Assembly (NCBI RefSeq): GCF_004563925.1
Contig: NZ_SPNJ01000002.1
Span: forward strand, 744,001-808,000
Length of the DNA stretch: 64,000 nt
Source: Herbaspirillum sp. 3R11
GTDB taxonomy: Bacteria > Pseudomonadota > Gammaproteobacteria > Burkholderiales > Burkholderiaceae_D
Reading direction: 5' to 3'
Numbering within the stretch: the stretch's first letter is position 1; each line of letters starts with the position of its first letter. Both the position numbers and the translations under genes were made by a program. Shown in pieces: positions 27,096 through 36,950 of this stretch. Under the pieces are notes generated by a model. It worked only from the letters and a program-made list of their open reading frames with translations, had not been told where the DNA came from and did not search any database.

Positions 27096-27836
27096 ATGAA
27101 GCAACAATTTTCCCTTTTGCCAAAAATCGCTGCGCTGTCCATCGCTGCCGCTTTCGCTGCGCCAGCAATGGCACAAACCGCCGGCAGCAACATCGTCAAT
27201 CTGGGATGGTTCCATCTGGCGCCGCAAGATTCGAGCGAAACTTTGCGTGTCAACAGCCCAATCCAGACTACCCTGCCAGGCAGCGGTGCTGCGGTCGGCA
27301 ATGCGGATACATTGGGTATCGCCTTCACGCATTTCTTCACCGATAACTTCGCGCTGACAACTGACGTCGGCATTCCGCCAACGTTCAAGCTGACCGGCAC
27401 CGGAACGCTGGCAAGCGCAGGTGAATTGGGCAAGGCCAAGCAATGGAGTCCGGCAATCATCGCGAAATGGTATTTCGGCGACGGCAACAGCAAGTTCCGT
27501 CCGTTCGTGGGCGCTGGTGTGTCGTATGTGTGGTACTCGGATGTCGAGCTGACCAGTCAGTTCCAGGGCGCGTTGGCGAGCCGCTTCTCTAATGGTGCGA
27601 CTACTGCCGGCAAATCCACAGCAGATCTGAGCTCCTCCCTGGCGCCGGTCCTGAACGTGGGTGCAACCTATAACTTCGATCAAAATTGGTCGCTGGGTTT
27701 CTCGGTCGCGTACATTCCCCTCAAGACCAAGGCCGACATCACGACTACACTGCCTACCGGCACGCAATTCAAGTCGTCTACCAGTCTGACTCTGAATCCG
27801 ATCGTCACCTTCCTGTCGGTTGGCTACAAGTTCTGA
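27096..27836 (+). CDS. ompW: OmpW family outer membrane protein
   Basis: This is an eight-stranded outer-membrane beta-barrel of the OmpW family (246 residues), proposed to pass small hydrophobic molecules. The signal peptide ends near AAPAMAQ at residues 24-27. Family hallmarks are GWFHLAPQDSS at the mature N-terminus, PTFKLTG, and the ending FLSVGYKF with C-terminal Phe for BAM recognition. GGAGACGAC precedes the ATG. It is monocistronic, with its own terminator. OmpW genes in related bacteria respond to oxygen and stress regulators, but no such site is certain here. Confidence 0.92.
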   Translation: MKQQFSLLPKIAALSIAAAFAAPAMAQTAGSNIVNLGWFHLAPQDSSETLRVNSPIQTTLPGSGAAVGNADTLGIAFTHFFTDNFALTTDVGIPPTFKLTGTGTLASAGELGKAKQWSPAIIAKWYFGDGNSKFRPFVGAGVSYVWYSDVELTSQFQGALASRFSNGATTAGKSTADLSSSLAPVLNVGATYNFDQNWSLGFSVAYIPLKTKADITTTLPTGTQFKSSTSLTLNPIVTFLSVGYKF

Positions 27837-27856
27837 TTTCTTGCAGTGCTGAAAAT

Positions 27857-27882
27857 AAAAAAGCGCCTTCGGGCGCTTTTTT
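27857..27882. terminator. terminator between ompW and the flavin reductase gene
   Basis: A-tract, GCGCC, TTCG tetraloop, GGCGC, then six T residues. The A and T tracts let it serve both convergent genes. Confidence 0.93.
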
Positions 27883-27898
27883 ATTTGGGAAAGTATTT

Positions 27899-28408
27899 TC
27901 AGATCTCGTCGGTCTTCGCGAATCGTCCATCATGGAACACCAGCGCTGCCTGTGGCATTACTTCGCAATGCTCCACCTCACCGACGAAAATGACGTGGTC
28001 GCCCTCCGGATAGCGGCTGCGATTATGACATTCGAACCAGGCCGAAACACCTTTGAGCACCGGCTGGCCGGTGCGCGACAAGGTATATTCGACGCCATCG
28101 AAACGGTCTGTCGATTTTCGCGCAAACTGTTCCGCCAGGGCTGCCTGATTGGCGCCGAGGATGTTGATGACATAGTGCGAATTACCGGAGAATACCGGCA
28201 TGCTGCTTGCCTGTTCTGACAGGCTCCACAGCACCAGCGGCGGCGTCAGCGACACAGAATTGAACGAGCTCGCGGTCAGTCCCAGCAAAGTGCCGTCGTC
28301 CAGGCGCGTTGTGATGACGGTGACGCCGGTCGCGAACTGGGACAATGCCTTGCGGAAATGGGGTGCGTCAAAAGCGCGCGTAGTGGCGCGCGGGGAGCGA
28401 GAATGCAT
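27899..28408 (-). CDS. flavin reductase family protein
   Basis: This is a 169-residue FMN-binding reductase of the HpaC/RutF/DIM6 family, which hands reduced flavin to a monooxygenase. Characteristic segments are FATGVTVITTRLDDG near the N-terminus, LGLTASSFNSVSLTPPLVLWSL, and DHVIFVGEVEH near the C-terminus. No monooxygenase gene is adjacent, so its partner is elsewhere in the genome. Confidence 0.88.
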   Translation of the reverse strand: MHSRSPRATTRAFDAPHFRKALSQFATGVTVITTRLDDGTLLGLTASSFNSVSLTPPLVLWSLSEQASSMPVFSGNSHYVINILGANQAALAEQFARKSTDRFDGVEYTLSRTGQPVLKGVSAWFECHNRSRYPEGDHVIFVGEVEHCEVMPQAALVFHDGRFAKTDEI

Positions 28409-28709
28409 CTAAGACCTGTGGAAACGGTTCTGACAAGTAGGACATTATGCCCAAAAAATCATCGCACGTAACTCAAAGCCCTGTCCTGCACCTCCCATAG
28501 GTGCCTGAAATGTAATTATGGAGTACGTAAATTGGTTAACTATTGATTTAGTTTCGAAGCAAAAATACCTCGCTTGAACTTGTTCGTCAGAGGGCGTTTT
28601 TTCGTTGCCATGTTTTTGTTCGCAAGCAATGGTATAAACGTAGTTATGCGAGCACAAATTGCAAAATACAGCTGCAAAAGCCCATTTGAATCAATATGCA
28701 GGAGCGATC
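28409..28709. other. divergent intergenic region, flavin reductase/msrA
   Basis: This 301-base AT-rich region shows no gene I can support. It holds an inverted repeat GCACCT-N5-AGGTGC at about 28487-28503 and -10-like TATAAA near 28633. AGGAG at about 28700-28704 is the msrA ribosome-binding site. Confidence 0.45.
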
Positions 28710-29249
28710 GTGAGTACTTCAACTGAAACAGCAGTTCTCGGCGGTGGGTGTTTCTGGTGCCTGGAAGCGGTGTACCAGCAGCTCAAGGGCGTGCAGCACG
28801 TGGAGTCCGGCTACACCGGCGGCAAGGTGCCGAATCCGACTTATGAACAGGTTTGCAACGGCGATACCGGTCACGCAGAAGTGGTGAAGCTGAGTTTCGA
28901 CCCGGCGCTCATCAGTTTTCGGGAAATTCTGGAAATCTTCTTCACCATCCACGACCCGACCACGTTGAATCGCCAGGGCAACGACGTCGGTACTCAGTAC
29001 CGTTCGGTGATTTATTACGACTCGCCGGAGCAGCAGGATACGGCGAAGCACATCATCGCAGAGATGGCGCTGGTATGGGATGCACCATTGGTGACGGAAC
29101 TGAGCCCGGTGGAAAAGTATTACAAGGCCGAGGACTACCATCAGAATTACTTTCAGCAACATCCGTTCCAAGGCTATTGTGCATTTGTGGTGGCGCCGAA
29201 ACTGGCTAAATTCCGGGAAGTGTTTGCTGCCAAGAGCAAGCAGGAGTAA
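28710..29249 (+). CDS. msrA: peptide-methionine (S)-S-oxide reductase MsrA
   Basis: MsrA repairs the S-epimer of methionine sulfoxide in proteins. With a GTG start at 28710 the protein has 179 residues, a normal length. The catalytic GGCFWC motif gives C14 as the nucleophile. GYTGGKVPNPTYEQVCNGDTGHAE follows, and the C-terminal region has no obvious resolving cysteine pair beyond the CAF motif. GTG is chosen because AGGAG lies 5 bases before it. An in-frame ATG at 28659 lacks such a site and adds 17 residues unlike the family. Confidence 0.94.
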   Translation: MSTSTETAVLGGGCFWCLEAVYQQLKGVQHVESGYTGGKVPNPTYEQVCNGDTGHAEVVKLSFDPALISFREILEIFFTIHDPTTLNRQGNDVGTQYRSVIYYDSPEQQDTAKHIIAEMALVWDAPLVTELSPVEKYYKAEDYHQNYFQQHPFQGYCAFVVAPKLAKFREVFAAKSKQE

Positions 29250-29273
29250 ACAAGAGCAGGAGCAGGAAAAAGA

Positions 29274-29300
29274 AACAGCCGGCCACGTGCCGGCTGTTTT
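29274..29300. terminator. terminator between msrA and cfa
   Basis: AACAGCCGGC and GCCGGCTGTT form a perfect 10-bp stem with a 5-base loop, with T-rich flanks on both strands (GTTTT rightward, TTTCTTTTTC leftward). It lies between convergent genes. Confidence 0.88.
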
Positions 29301-29319
29301 CATGTGGACGACAATCCCG

Positions 29320-30534
29320 TCATTGCTGCTGAGCGCCGTAGATATATCGTCGCGATTGCGGTAAGGCGGCGGCGGGACGATTCGCTTTGCCGCACACGAC
29401 CTGATAGAGCGAAATCCAGTCCTTGTCGAAGCAATGCGCACTGCCGGCAAGATACACGCGCCAGATGCGGTAGCGCTTCTCGTCGGTCAGCTTCTTGATT
29501 TCATCTGCGTGTGCTTCGAAGTTGTCGGCCCAGAGGGCGCAGGTCCTGGCGTAGTGACGGCGCAGGTTTTCAACGTCGAAGACTTCCAGGCCGCCTTGTT
29601 GCATGGTCTTCAGGACCAGGCTGACATGCGGCAACTCACCGGCGGGGAACACATATTTGTCGACGAATTCGCCGCCGCCATAGGGTGATTCGCCATTTTC
29701 AATATCCGTGCTCGTGATGCCATGATTCATCACCAGTCCGTCATCGGCAAGCAGCGAGTTGACATGCGCAAAGTACATCGGCAGGTTCTTCAGGCCGACG
29801 TGTTCGAACATGCCGACGCTGGTGATGCGGTCGAAGGTGCCGGTGACGTCGCGATAATCCTGCAGCCGGATTTCAATGCGGTCGCTCAGGCCGGCTTTTT
29901 CGACGCGCTCCCTGGCCAGCGCATACTGGTTCTCCGAGAGCGTGACTCCGACACATTGCGCGCCGAATTTCTGTGCCGCGCGCAGCACCAGCGCACCCCA
30001 ACCGCAGCCGATATCGAGCAGTTTGTCGCCGGGGCGCACCTTGATCTTGGTGAGAATGTGGTCGATCTTCTTGATCTGCGCGGTGGCGAGATCTTCGTCG
30101 CCGTTCTCGAAGTAGGCGCAGGAGTACACCATGTTCTCGTCCAGGAAGAGTTTGTAAAACTCGTTCGAGACGTCATAGTGGTAACGAATTGCCTCAGCGT
30201 CTTTTTCTTTGCTGTGGCGTACCGTACGGACGATGCGCGACAGCTTGCCTTCGGCCTTCAGAGTTTTGGCGGCGAGCTGGTTGGCGACGTTGATGATGCT
30301 GGCGACGGGGCCTTCGACGTCAATCTTGCCTTCGACGTAGGCTTCTCCCAGATTGGAGAGCGAGGGACGGAACAGATAGGGCAGCGCCGAGACGTGCGGC
30401 ACGCGCAAGGTGACCTGCGGCGCGTTGTCGCTGAAATCGAATCGGCTGCCGTTCCATAACTCAAGGCGCAACGGCAGTGCCGTTGCATGTCGTACGTTGT
30501 CGACCCAAGCTGCTAGCTTCTTTTCCCAAAACAC
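29320..30534 (-). CDS. cfa: cyclopropane-fatty-acyl-phospholipid synthase
   Basis: Cfa methylenates double bonds of membrane phospholipids using S-adenosylmethionine. It has 404 residues with an N-terminal lipid-binding part. The SAM motif is LLDIGCGWGALVLRAA near residue 171, and the later MFEHVGLKNLPMYF segment is typical of the family. The start is GTG at 30534, with GGAGGGAA 8 bases upstream, so the alternative codon is well supported. It follows pdxH by 71 bases and may be cotranscribed with it. Confidence 0.95.
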   Translation of the reverse strand: MFWEKKLAAWVDNVRHATALPLRLELWNGSRFDFSDNAPQVTLRVPHVSALPYLFRPSLSNLGEAYVEGKIDVEGPVASIINVANQLAAKTLKAEGKLSRIVRTVRHSKEKDAEAIRYHYDVSNEFYKLFLDENMVYSCAYFENGDEDLATAQIKKIDHILTKIKVRPGDKLLDIGCGWGALVLRAAQKFGAQCVGVTLSENQYALARERVEKAGLSDRIEIRLQDYRDVTGTFDRITSVGMFEHVGLKNLPMYFAHVNSLLADDGLVMNHGITSTDIENGESPYGGGEFVDKYVFPAGELPHVSLVLKTMQQGGLEVFDVENLRRHYARTCALWADNFEAHADEIKKLTDEKRYRIWRVYLAGSAHCFDKDWISLYQVVCGKANRPAAALPQSRRYIYGAQQQ

Positions 30535-30605
30535 GATAATTCCCTCCGTGCGAGTAATGATGCTGTAGCGCGGCCCTTTCCGATGGCGTCGTCAACAAGG
30601 ACGAA

Positions 30606-31241
30606 CTAGGGCTGCAGGCGCTGCCGGCTCCATGCACCGTCTGCACCGCGGGTATAGACAACGCGGTCATGCAGCCGTGACGGCCGGCCTTGCCAGAATT
30701 CGATTTTTTCCGGTATCACCCGGTAACCGCCCCAATGCGCCGGGCGGACTGGATGCGTGCCGTACTCTTGTTCCACCGCGGCGAACTGTTTTTCGAGCGT
30801 TTCGCGCTTGTCGACCGGGGCGCTTTGTTCGGACGCGATGGCGCCCAACTGGCTGCGCAGCGGACGACTGAGAAAATAGGCGTCGCTTTCGGCGGCGGCA
30901 ACCTGTTCTATCTTTCCTTCGATGCGAACCTGGCGTTCTAGTTCTACCCAATGGAACAATAAGGCGACATAAGGATGTTCCGCGATGTCGCGTCCCTTGC
31001 GGCTGTGATAGTTGGTGAACCAGGTAAAACCGTCGGCGTCGACCTGCTTGAGCAGCACAATGCGCGATGACGGCCGGCCATCGGCGCCGACGGTGGCGAT
31101 GCTCATGGCATTGGGTTCGGGGAGTTCCGCTTTCAGCGCCTCATCGAACCATGTTGAAAATTGAACAACAGGATCAGCGGCGACGTCGTTTTCCGACAAA
31201 CTGGCACGGCTGTAATCCTTGCGAAGATCTGCTATCGACAT
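30606..31241 (-). CDS. pdxH: pyridoxine/pyridoxamine 5'-phosphate oxidase
   Basis: PdxH is the FMN enzyme that makes pyridoxal 5'-phosphate. It has 211 residues. The substrate and FMN-binding segments [29 protein letters not shown] and [20 protein letters not shown], and the C-terminal RLHDR arginine segment, are intact. It is the first gene of a leftward pair with cfa. Confidence 0.96.
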   Translation of the reverse strand: MSIADLRKDYSRASLSENDVAADPVVQFSTWFDEALKAELPEPNAMSIATVGADGRPSSRIVLLKQVDADGFTWFTNYHSRKGRDIAEHPYVALLFHWVELERQVRIEGKIEQVAAAESDAYFLSRPLRSQLGAIASEQSAPVDKRETLEKQFAAVEQEYGTHPVRPAHWGGYRVIPEKIEFWQGRPSRLHDRVVYTRGADGAWSRQRLQP

Positions 31242-31409
31242 CGTTGCTTTATCCTAAATGGGTACCGCGGGAACTGCGCTAGAGTAGCGCGTTTTCAAAA
31301 AACTTGCACCGGAGCAGCGCTTCCGTCGTCGTGCAAGGCAGGCTGGGGAATGCTTTCAGGCGCACGCCATTATGTGCGGGAGCGTCAGCGTGGCCTATGA
31401 CATAAAACA

Positions 31410-31446
31410 AAAAAGGCCGATACGCATGACGCGCATCGGCCTTTTT
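31410..31446 (-). terminator. terminator after the yceI operon
   Basis: AAAAGGCCGAT and ATCGGCCTTTT form a long stem with three further pairs past one mismatch (ACGC/GCGC), and A/T tracts on both sides. It lies 16 bases after the first yceI gene's stop and ends the leftward cytochrome b561-yceI-yceI unit. Confidence 0.88.
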
Positions 31447-31461
31447 CAGAAGAGAGACGGA

Positions 31462-32031
31462 TCAGTTGGACTTGATCGCTTCGACCTGGATCGCCAGCTT
31501 GATTTCCGGTGCGAACGGCGGCACGGCGTAGTTGATGCCGAAGTCAGTACGGTTGAACGTACCCGATGCGTCGGCGCCGCAGACTTCACGCTTGAGCATC
31601 GGATGCTGGATGCAAGTGAACTTGTTGATCTTTAACTGCACCGGCTTGGTCACGCCATGCAAAGTCAGCTCGCCGTCGACGGCAACCGGCTTGTCGCCTT
31701 CGAACTTGATCGACGTACCCTTGTACGTGGCAGTCGGGAATTTCTGCACGTCGAACACGTCGGCGCTCTTGACGTGGTCATTGAGCTTGGCGTGGCCGAA
31801 GTCGACCGACGATGCGTCGATGGTGATGTCCAGCGAGCCGGTCTTGGCTGCGCGATCCAGCGTCACGGTGCCGGAAGTCTTGGTGAACTTGCCGCGCCAC
31901 ACGGAAATGCCCATATGATCGGCTTCAAAGCTTGGGTAGGTATGGCTTGGGTCGATGGTGTAGGTGTCGGCAGCGAAGGCCGAGACCGATGTCACGGCCA
32001 GCAGGGAAATCAGAGCGAATTTCAGTTTCAT
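31462..32031 (-). CDS. YceI family periplasmic lipid-binding protein (copy 1)
   Basis: This is a 189-residue lipocalin-like YceI protein. Crystal structures of the family hold polyisoprenoid chains. The signal peptide is cleaved after AFA at about residue 20. The mature part opens [19 protein letters not shown] and carries [19 protein letters not shown], both family hallmarks. It has two cysteines (FTCIQHP and REVCGAD), absent from the neighbouring paralogue, that may form a disulfide. It is the last gene of a three-gene unit with a second yceI and a cytochrome b561. Confidence 0.92.
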   Translation of the reverse strand: MKLKFALISLLAVTSVSAFAADTYTIDPSHTYPSFEADHMGISVWRGKFTKTSGTVTLDRAAKTGSLDITIDASSVDFGHAKLNDHVKSADVFDVQKFPTATYKGTSIKFEGDKPVAVDGELTLHGVTKPVQLKINKFTCIQHPMLKREVCGADASGTFNRTDFGINYAVPPFAPEIKLAIQVEAIKSN

Positions 32032-32101
32032 GGTGAATCCTTTTCGGTGAGCGCTAATAAGCAGTTAGTTGAGTATCGAAACGCTTTGTGATGAGTCAGT
32101 C

Positions 32102-32689
32102 TCAAGGCGTGGTGACGACGTGGAACTTGATCGTTACTTCGTCGGCAACCATGCCGGTGTCTTTCCATTCGCCTTCGCCGATGTTGAACGCGAGGCGCTT
32201 GATCGGCAAGGCGCCGTCAAAGGTCTGGCCGCTGCCTTCCTTCTTGACCGTCAGCGGGAAGTGCACGTCCGCAGTCTTGCCCTTGATGGTCAGCTTGCCG
32301 GCGACGTCATACTTGGTGCCGGCGGGCGCGCCTGCGGTCGGCTTGATCGAGCTGGCGACGAAGGTAGCCTTGGGGAATTGCGCGGCGTTGAACCACTCCT
32401 TCTTCAGCACTTCCTTGTTGTACTCGGCTTCGCCCAGATCGAAGCTGGTGATGTCGATGTCCACGCTGGCTTTGGCGGCGTCAGGTTTGGCGCCGTCGAA
32501 GTCGATTTGCGCGACGAATTTCTTGAATTTTGCTTCGACCGGCACGTTCAATTGCTTGAAGACGGCGCCGACGGTGCTTTTGGCAGCGTCGACTTTGAGC
32601 GGCGCCGCAACTGCGGCGGTGGAGGCAACCAGGCCGAAGACGGCGATGCCGCCGACCATGGCGTGGACCAATGTAGTACGCAGAGTCAT
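32102..32689 (-). CDS. YceI family periplasmic lipid-binding protein (copy 2)
   Basis: This is a second YceI-type protein of 195 residues. The signal peptide is cleaved near AVAAP at about residue 29. The core LNVPVEAKFKKFVAQIDFDGAKPD and YNKEVLKKEWFNAAQFPKATFV fits the family. It clearly differs from the copy 70 bases downstream, with no cysteine and a different N-terminal strand, so the pair is not a recent duplication. It begins 22 bases after the cytochrome b561 gene. Confidence 0.92.
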   Translation of the reverse strand: MTLRTTLVHAMVGGIAVFGLVASTAAVAAPLKVDAAKSTVGAVFKQLNVPVEAKFKKFVAQIDFDGAKPDAAKASVDIDITSFDLGEAEYNKEVLKKEWFNAAQFPKATFVASSIKPTAGAPAGTKYDVAGKLTIKGKTADVHFPLTVKKEGSGQTFDGALPIKRLAFNIGEGEWKDTGMVADEVTIKFHVVTTP

Positions 32690-32711
32690 GAAATTTCCTT
32701 GAGAAAGAGGA

Positions 32712-33236
32712 TCAGGGCAGGATACGTCTGAGCACGCCGTCGCGATCGATGAACTGATGCTTCAGGGCGGCCAGCACATGCAGGCAGAAAGCGGCTAGCA
32801 AAGTCATGTTCAGCCAGTAATGCACCAGCTTGAGCAAGGGTTTGAGTTCGGGATTCGGATCAATGATGACCGGCAGCGGCACCAGGCCGAGATAGACCAC
32901 GGGAATGCCGGCCGCAAGACTGTACAGGTAGCCGGAAACCGGAATCGCGAAAATCAGAATATAGAGCAGGAAATGCAGCGCGTGCGCGGCGCTCTGCTGC
33001 CAGCGCGGCATCTGCACCGGATACGGCGGCGCTGCATGCGTCAGGCGCCAGAGCAAGCGCAGGCAAGCCAGGCCCAGCACGGTCACTCCCAACCATTTAT
33101 GCCAGGAAAAATATTTGAGCTTGGTCGGCGTCAGGCCGGGAATGTTGGTCATCGTCAGGCCGAGCGCAAAGGCGGCGATGATCAGCAGCGCAATGAGCCA
33201 GTGCAGCAGGACGGCGGGTTTTGTGTAGCGTTCCAT
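32712..33236 (-). CDS. cytochrome b561
   Basis: This is a four-helix, di-heme inner-membrane cytochrome of the bacterial b561 (CybB-like) family, 174 residues. Histidines that can ligate heme are visible in VLLHWLIAL, FSWHKWLG, LHFLLYI, LVHYWLNM and FCLHVLAAL. Such proteins oxidise ubiquinol or reduce superoxide-derived partners. I place the start at 33236 (MERYTK), because the frame's extra 24 residues upstream are Pro-rich and unlike the family, though neither start has a strong ribosome-binding site. It leads the two yceI genes. Confidence 0.88.
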   Translation of the reverse strand: MERYTKPAVLLHWLIALLIIAAFALGLTMTNIPGLTPTKLKYFSWHKWLGVTVLGLACLRLLWRLTHAAPPYPVQMPRWQQSAAHALHFLLYILIFAIPVSGYLYSLAAGIPVVYLGLVPLPVIIDPNPELKPLLKLVHYWLNMTLLAAFCLHVLAALKHQFIDRDGVLRRILP

Positions 33237-33455
33237 GGCGATTGCTGGTGGAGTATCAGGTTGGACGGCAGGCGGTGCCGGATCGTACAGGCACCGGCGC
33301 GACTGCATGCGGAGTCTGATCTTCCGCGGTTGCGTCGTAGCGGCAGGCTAACTCAGCAGAATAAGGTGTTTTCATCGACGGCAATAGATGGGCAGATTTG
33401 ATTTCACTCATCCATTGATGCTATGAATGAAGCTGATTACCGCGCGATTGGAGTG

Positions 33456-33484
33456 GATCGGACGGCTTTGGTTTCCGTCCGATC
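33456..33484 (-). terminator. hairpin after purB
   Basis: GATCGGACGG and CCGTCCGATC form a perfect 10-bp stem with a 9-base loop, 11 bases after the purB stop on the minus strand. No T-run follows, so it may act as an mRNA 3' end stabiliser or need help from Rho. The remainder of the 258-base gap to the cytochrome gene shows nothing else. Confidence 0.5.
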
Positions 33485-33494
33485 ACTTGCTTCA

Positions 33495-34964
<1,470 letters not shown>

Positions 34965-35029
34965 TTACCATTGCCCGGGGCCGTAATCCGTAACGTTGCC
35001 GCTTGTCCTCCAGACAGCCGTCTCAGGCG

Positions 35030-35056
35030 TTGATGGTCAATCCCCGATGCTATAAT
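35030..35056 (+). promoter_or_regulatory. promoter of the GST gene
   Basis: A consensus -10 TATAAT at 35051-35056 is preceded by TGC (extended -10), with TTGATG (35030-35035) as a -35 at a short 15-base spacing. The start codon lies 27 bases downstream. Confidence 0.6.
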
Positions 35057-35082
35057 CGGGCCGGATTATTACAAGAAATGTT

Positions 35083-35688
35083 ATGAAACTGATCGCCTCG
35101 CTGGTAAGCCCTTACGCTCGCAAAGTCCGCATTGTCATGGCGGAAAAAAAGATCGATTTCGAATTGGTGCTGGAAGACGTATGGAGTGAGACCACCACGA
35201 TCCAGCAATTCAACCCGCTCGGCAAAGTGCCGTGCCTGATGATGGATGACGGCGGCGCCATGTTCGACTCGCGCGTGATTTCCGAATACCTCGATATTCT
35301 GACGCCGGTGGGCAAGCTGATGCCGAGCAGTGGTCGCGAGCGCGCCGAAGTCAAATGCTGGGAAGCGCTGGCCGATGGTTTGCTCGAAGCCGCCATCCTG
35401 GTTCGTCTTGAAAAGAAGCGCCCGACACGCCAGCAAAGTCCGGAATGGATCAAGCGGCAATGGAGTAAGGTCGAAGCCGGCTTGAAGGCAATGTCGGTCG
35501 GTTTGGGCGAAAAGAATTATTGCGTCGGCAATCACTACACCCTGGCGGACGTTGCCGTCGGCTGTGCGCTGGGATGGCTGGAGTTTCGTTTCCCGGAAAC
35601 CAAGTGGAAAGACAACTATCCGGAATTGCTGCGCCTGTACGAGAAGCTGTCGGAACGTCAGTCGTTCAAGGATACCTTCCCGCAGTAA
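35083..35688 (+). CDS. glutathione S-transferase family protein
   Basis: This is a 201-residue GST: a thioredoxin-like N-terminal domain (about 1-75), with SPYARKVRIVMAEK at the glutathione site, NPLGKVPCLMMDDG and the cis-proline VP, then an all-helical C-terminal domain. The active-site position in the family is a Ser (S9 in SLVSPYARK) rather than Cys, as in YibF-like enzymes. The substrate is unknown; roles range from detoxification to SspA-like transcription control, and the sequence resembles YibF more. A good extended -10 promoter lies upstream. Confidence 0.87.
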   Translation: MKLIASLVSPYARKVRIVMAEKKIDFELVLEDVWSETTTIQQFNPLGKVPCLMMDDGGAMFDSRVISEYLDILTPVGKLMPSSGRERAEVKCWEALADGLLEAAILVRLEKKRPTRQQSPEWIKRQWSKVEAGLKAMSVGLGEKNYCVGNHYTLADVAVGCALGWLEFRFPETKWKDNYPELLRLYEKLSERQSFKDTFPQ

Positions 35689-35732
35689 GAGCGGTGTCGC
35701 TGCATGTCAATGCAGATCACGGCGTCTGAAGT

Positions 35733-35769
35733 AAAAAAAGCGCAACCCCGAAAGGTTGCGCTTTTTTTA
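35733..35769. terminator. terminator between GST and bfr
   Basis: Seven A residues, GCGCAACC, a short loop, GGTTGCGC and seven T residues. It is symmetrical and lies between two convergent genes, so it serves both. Confidence 0.93.
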
Positions 35770-35814
35770 CGCCCTCGCCCGAGAGCGTCGGCTCTCGAAG
35801 CAGGATTGGTACTT

Positions 35815-36288
35815 TTACTCTGCGATGATCTGCGTTTGCAGGTAGTTCTGGATGCCGATCTTGTCGATGATATCGAGCTGGGTTTCGAGCCAGTCGATAT
35901 GTTCTTCGGTATCGTCGAGGATCATCTGGAACAGTTCACGCGAGACATAATCGCCATGCTGTTCGCAAGTGGCAATGCCTTCCTTGACGGTCTTGTGCGC
36001 AGCTTTTTCCAGGTTCAGGTCACATTGCAGCATCTCGGGCGTATTCTCGCCGATCATCAGCTTGTGCAAGGCCTGCAGGTTCGGCAAACCGTCCAGCATC
36101 AGGATGCGGTCGATCAGCTTGTCGGCGTGTTTCATTTCGCCGATGGATTCTGCGTATTCTTTCTTTGCAATCTTTTCAAAGCCCCAATGCTTGTACATGC
36201 GGGCGTGCAAAAAATACTGGTTGATCGCTGTCAGTTCGTTGGTTAACTGAGCATTGAGCAGTTTGATGACCGCTGGATCGCCTTTCAT
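35815..36288 (-). CDS. bfr: bacterioferritin
   Basis: Bacterioferritin forms a 24-subunit shell that oxidises and stores iron and holds heme between subunits. The protein has 157 residues. The heme ligand M52 is present in GEMKHAD. Ferroxidase ligands E18, E51, H54, E94 and H130 are present, but position 127, a Glu in E. coli and Pseudomonas BfrB, is Thr here (LDDTEEHIDW). This suggests an altered or inactive di-iron site, as in heme-binding partner subunits of mixed bacterioferritins. A Fur-like site lies 133 bases upstream. The neighbouring operon carries bfd, which encodes the ferredoxin that releases its iron. Confidence 0.93.
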   Translation of the reverse strand: MKGDPAVIKLLNAQLTNELTAINQYFLHARMYKHWGFEKIAKKEYAESIGEMKHADKLIDRILMLDGLPNLQALHKLMIGENTPEMLQCDLNLEKAAHKTVKEGIATCEQHGDYVSRELFQMILDDTEEHIDWLETQLDIIDKIGIQNYLQTQIIAE

Positions 36289-36420
36289 AGGTACCTCTGA
36301 GAATAGGGTGGGAAGAAGATCGGCTGGCGGGGCGGATAAGCAATCCGGCGCACATGAAGCTCAGCCGTGTGAACGGACGCATCATAGCGCAGCGGGTTAC
36401 AGACTTCACCTTAAATTAGC

Positions 36421-36438
36421 GCGAATCATTCTTACTTT
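36421..36438 (-). promoter_or_regulatory. putative Fur-like site upstream of bfr
   Basis: GCGAATCATTCTTACTTT matches the site upstream of hemP at 39359-39376 in the pattern GCGAA-N2-ATTCTTA-Y-TT. It resembles half-matches to the Fur box (AATGATTCTTATT-like). It lies between the exbD terminator and bfr, so it most likely controls bfr. Confidence 0.45.
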
Positions 36439-36480
36439 ATTTCTATCGCGCAATGAGATTTGTTCCAGGCCTGCAAAAAC

Positions 36481-36510
36481 AAAGCCCCCGCCGGTGAGGG
36501 CGGGGGCTTT
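36481..36510 (-). terminator. terminator after the hemP-tonB-exbBD operon
   Basis: AAAGCCCCCGCC and GGCGGGGGCTTT form a perfect 12-bp stem with a 6-base loop. On the minus strand a T-rich tail (TTTGTTTTTG) follows. It lies 24 bases after the exbD stop. Confidence 0.92.
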
Positions 36511-36533
36511 GCTGGCAGCGAAACGGCAGAGAC

Positions 36534-36950
36534 TTATTTCGCTTGCGGGTCGGTGACGAAGCCGATCTTTGACAGGCCGCCCGACTGGGCCGCCGCCATC
36601 ACTTGCGCGACTTTTTCGTATTGCGTTGTGCGTTCAGCGCGCAGGTGCAATTCGGGTTGCGGTTGCTTCTTGGCGGCTTCGGCGATACGCGCAGTCAATT
36701 GCTCGCTGTCGATCGCTTCTTCATTCCAGAACACCTTGCCGGAAGCATCGATCGACAGGCTGATGTTTTGCGGTTTCGGCTCATCCGGCTGGTTGGTGGC
36801 GCGCGGCAAATCGATCTTCACCGCGTGGTTCATGACCGGGATGGTGATGATGAAAATAATCAGCAGCACCAGCATCACGTCGACCAGCGGCGTGGTGTTG
36901 ATCTCCGGGTTGAAATCGTCGTCCGAATCGGACAGGGAACCCATCGCCAT
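36534..36950 (-). CDS. exbD: biopolymer transporter ExbD
   Basis: ExbD couples proton flow to TonB with ExbB. It has 138 residues: one N-terminal membrane helix (about 22-42, LVDVMLVLLIIFIITIPVM, with the essential Asp in LVDVMLV) and a periplasmic domain. Its ATG overlaps the exbB stop by 1 base (TAATG). The unit ends 24 bases later at a strong terminator. Confidence 0.95.
   Translation of the reverse strand: MAMGSLSDSDDDFNPEINTTPLVDVMLVLLIIFIITIPVMNHAVKIDLPRATNQPDEPKPQNISLSIDASGKVFWNEEAIDSEQLTARIAEAAKKQPQPELHLRAERTTQYEKVAQVMAAAQSGGLSKIGFVTDPQAK

Noticed and set aside
31462-32689. Recent tandem duplication of yceI
   Set aside because: The two proteins differ widely in sequence, cysteine content and signal peptide, so they are old paralogues.
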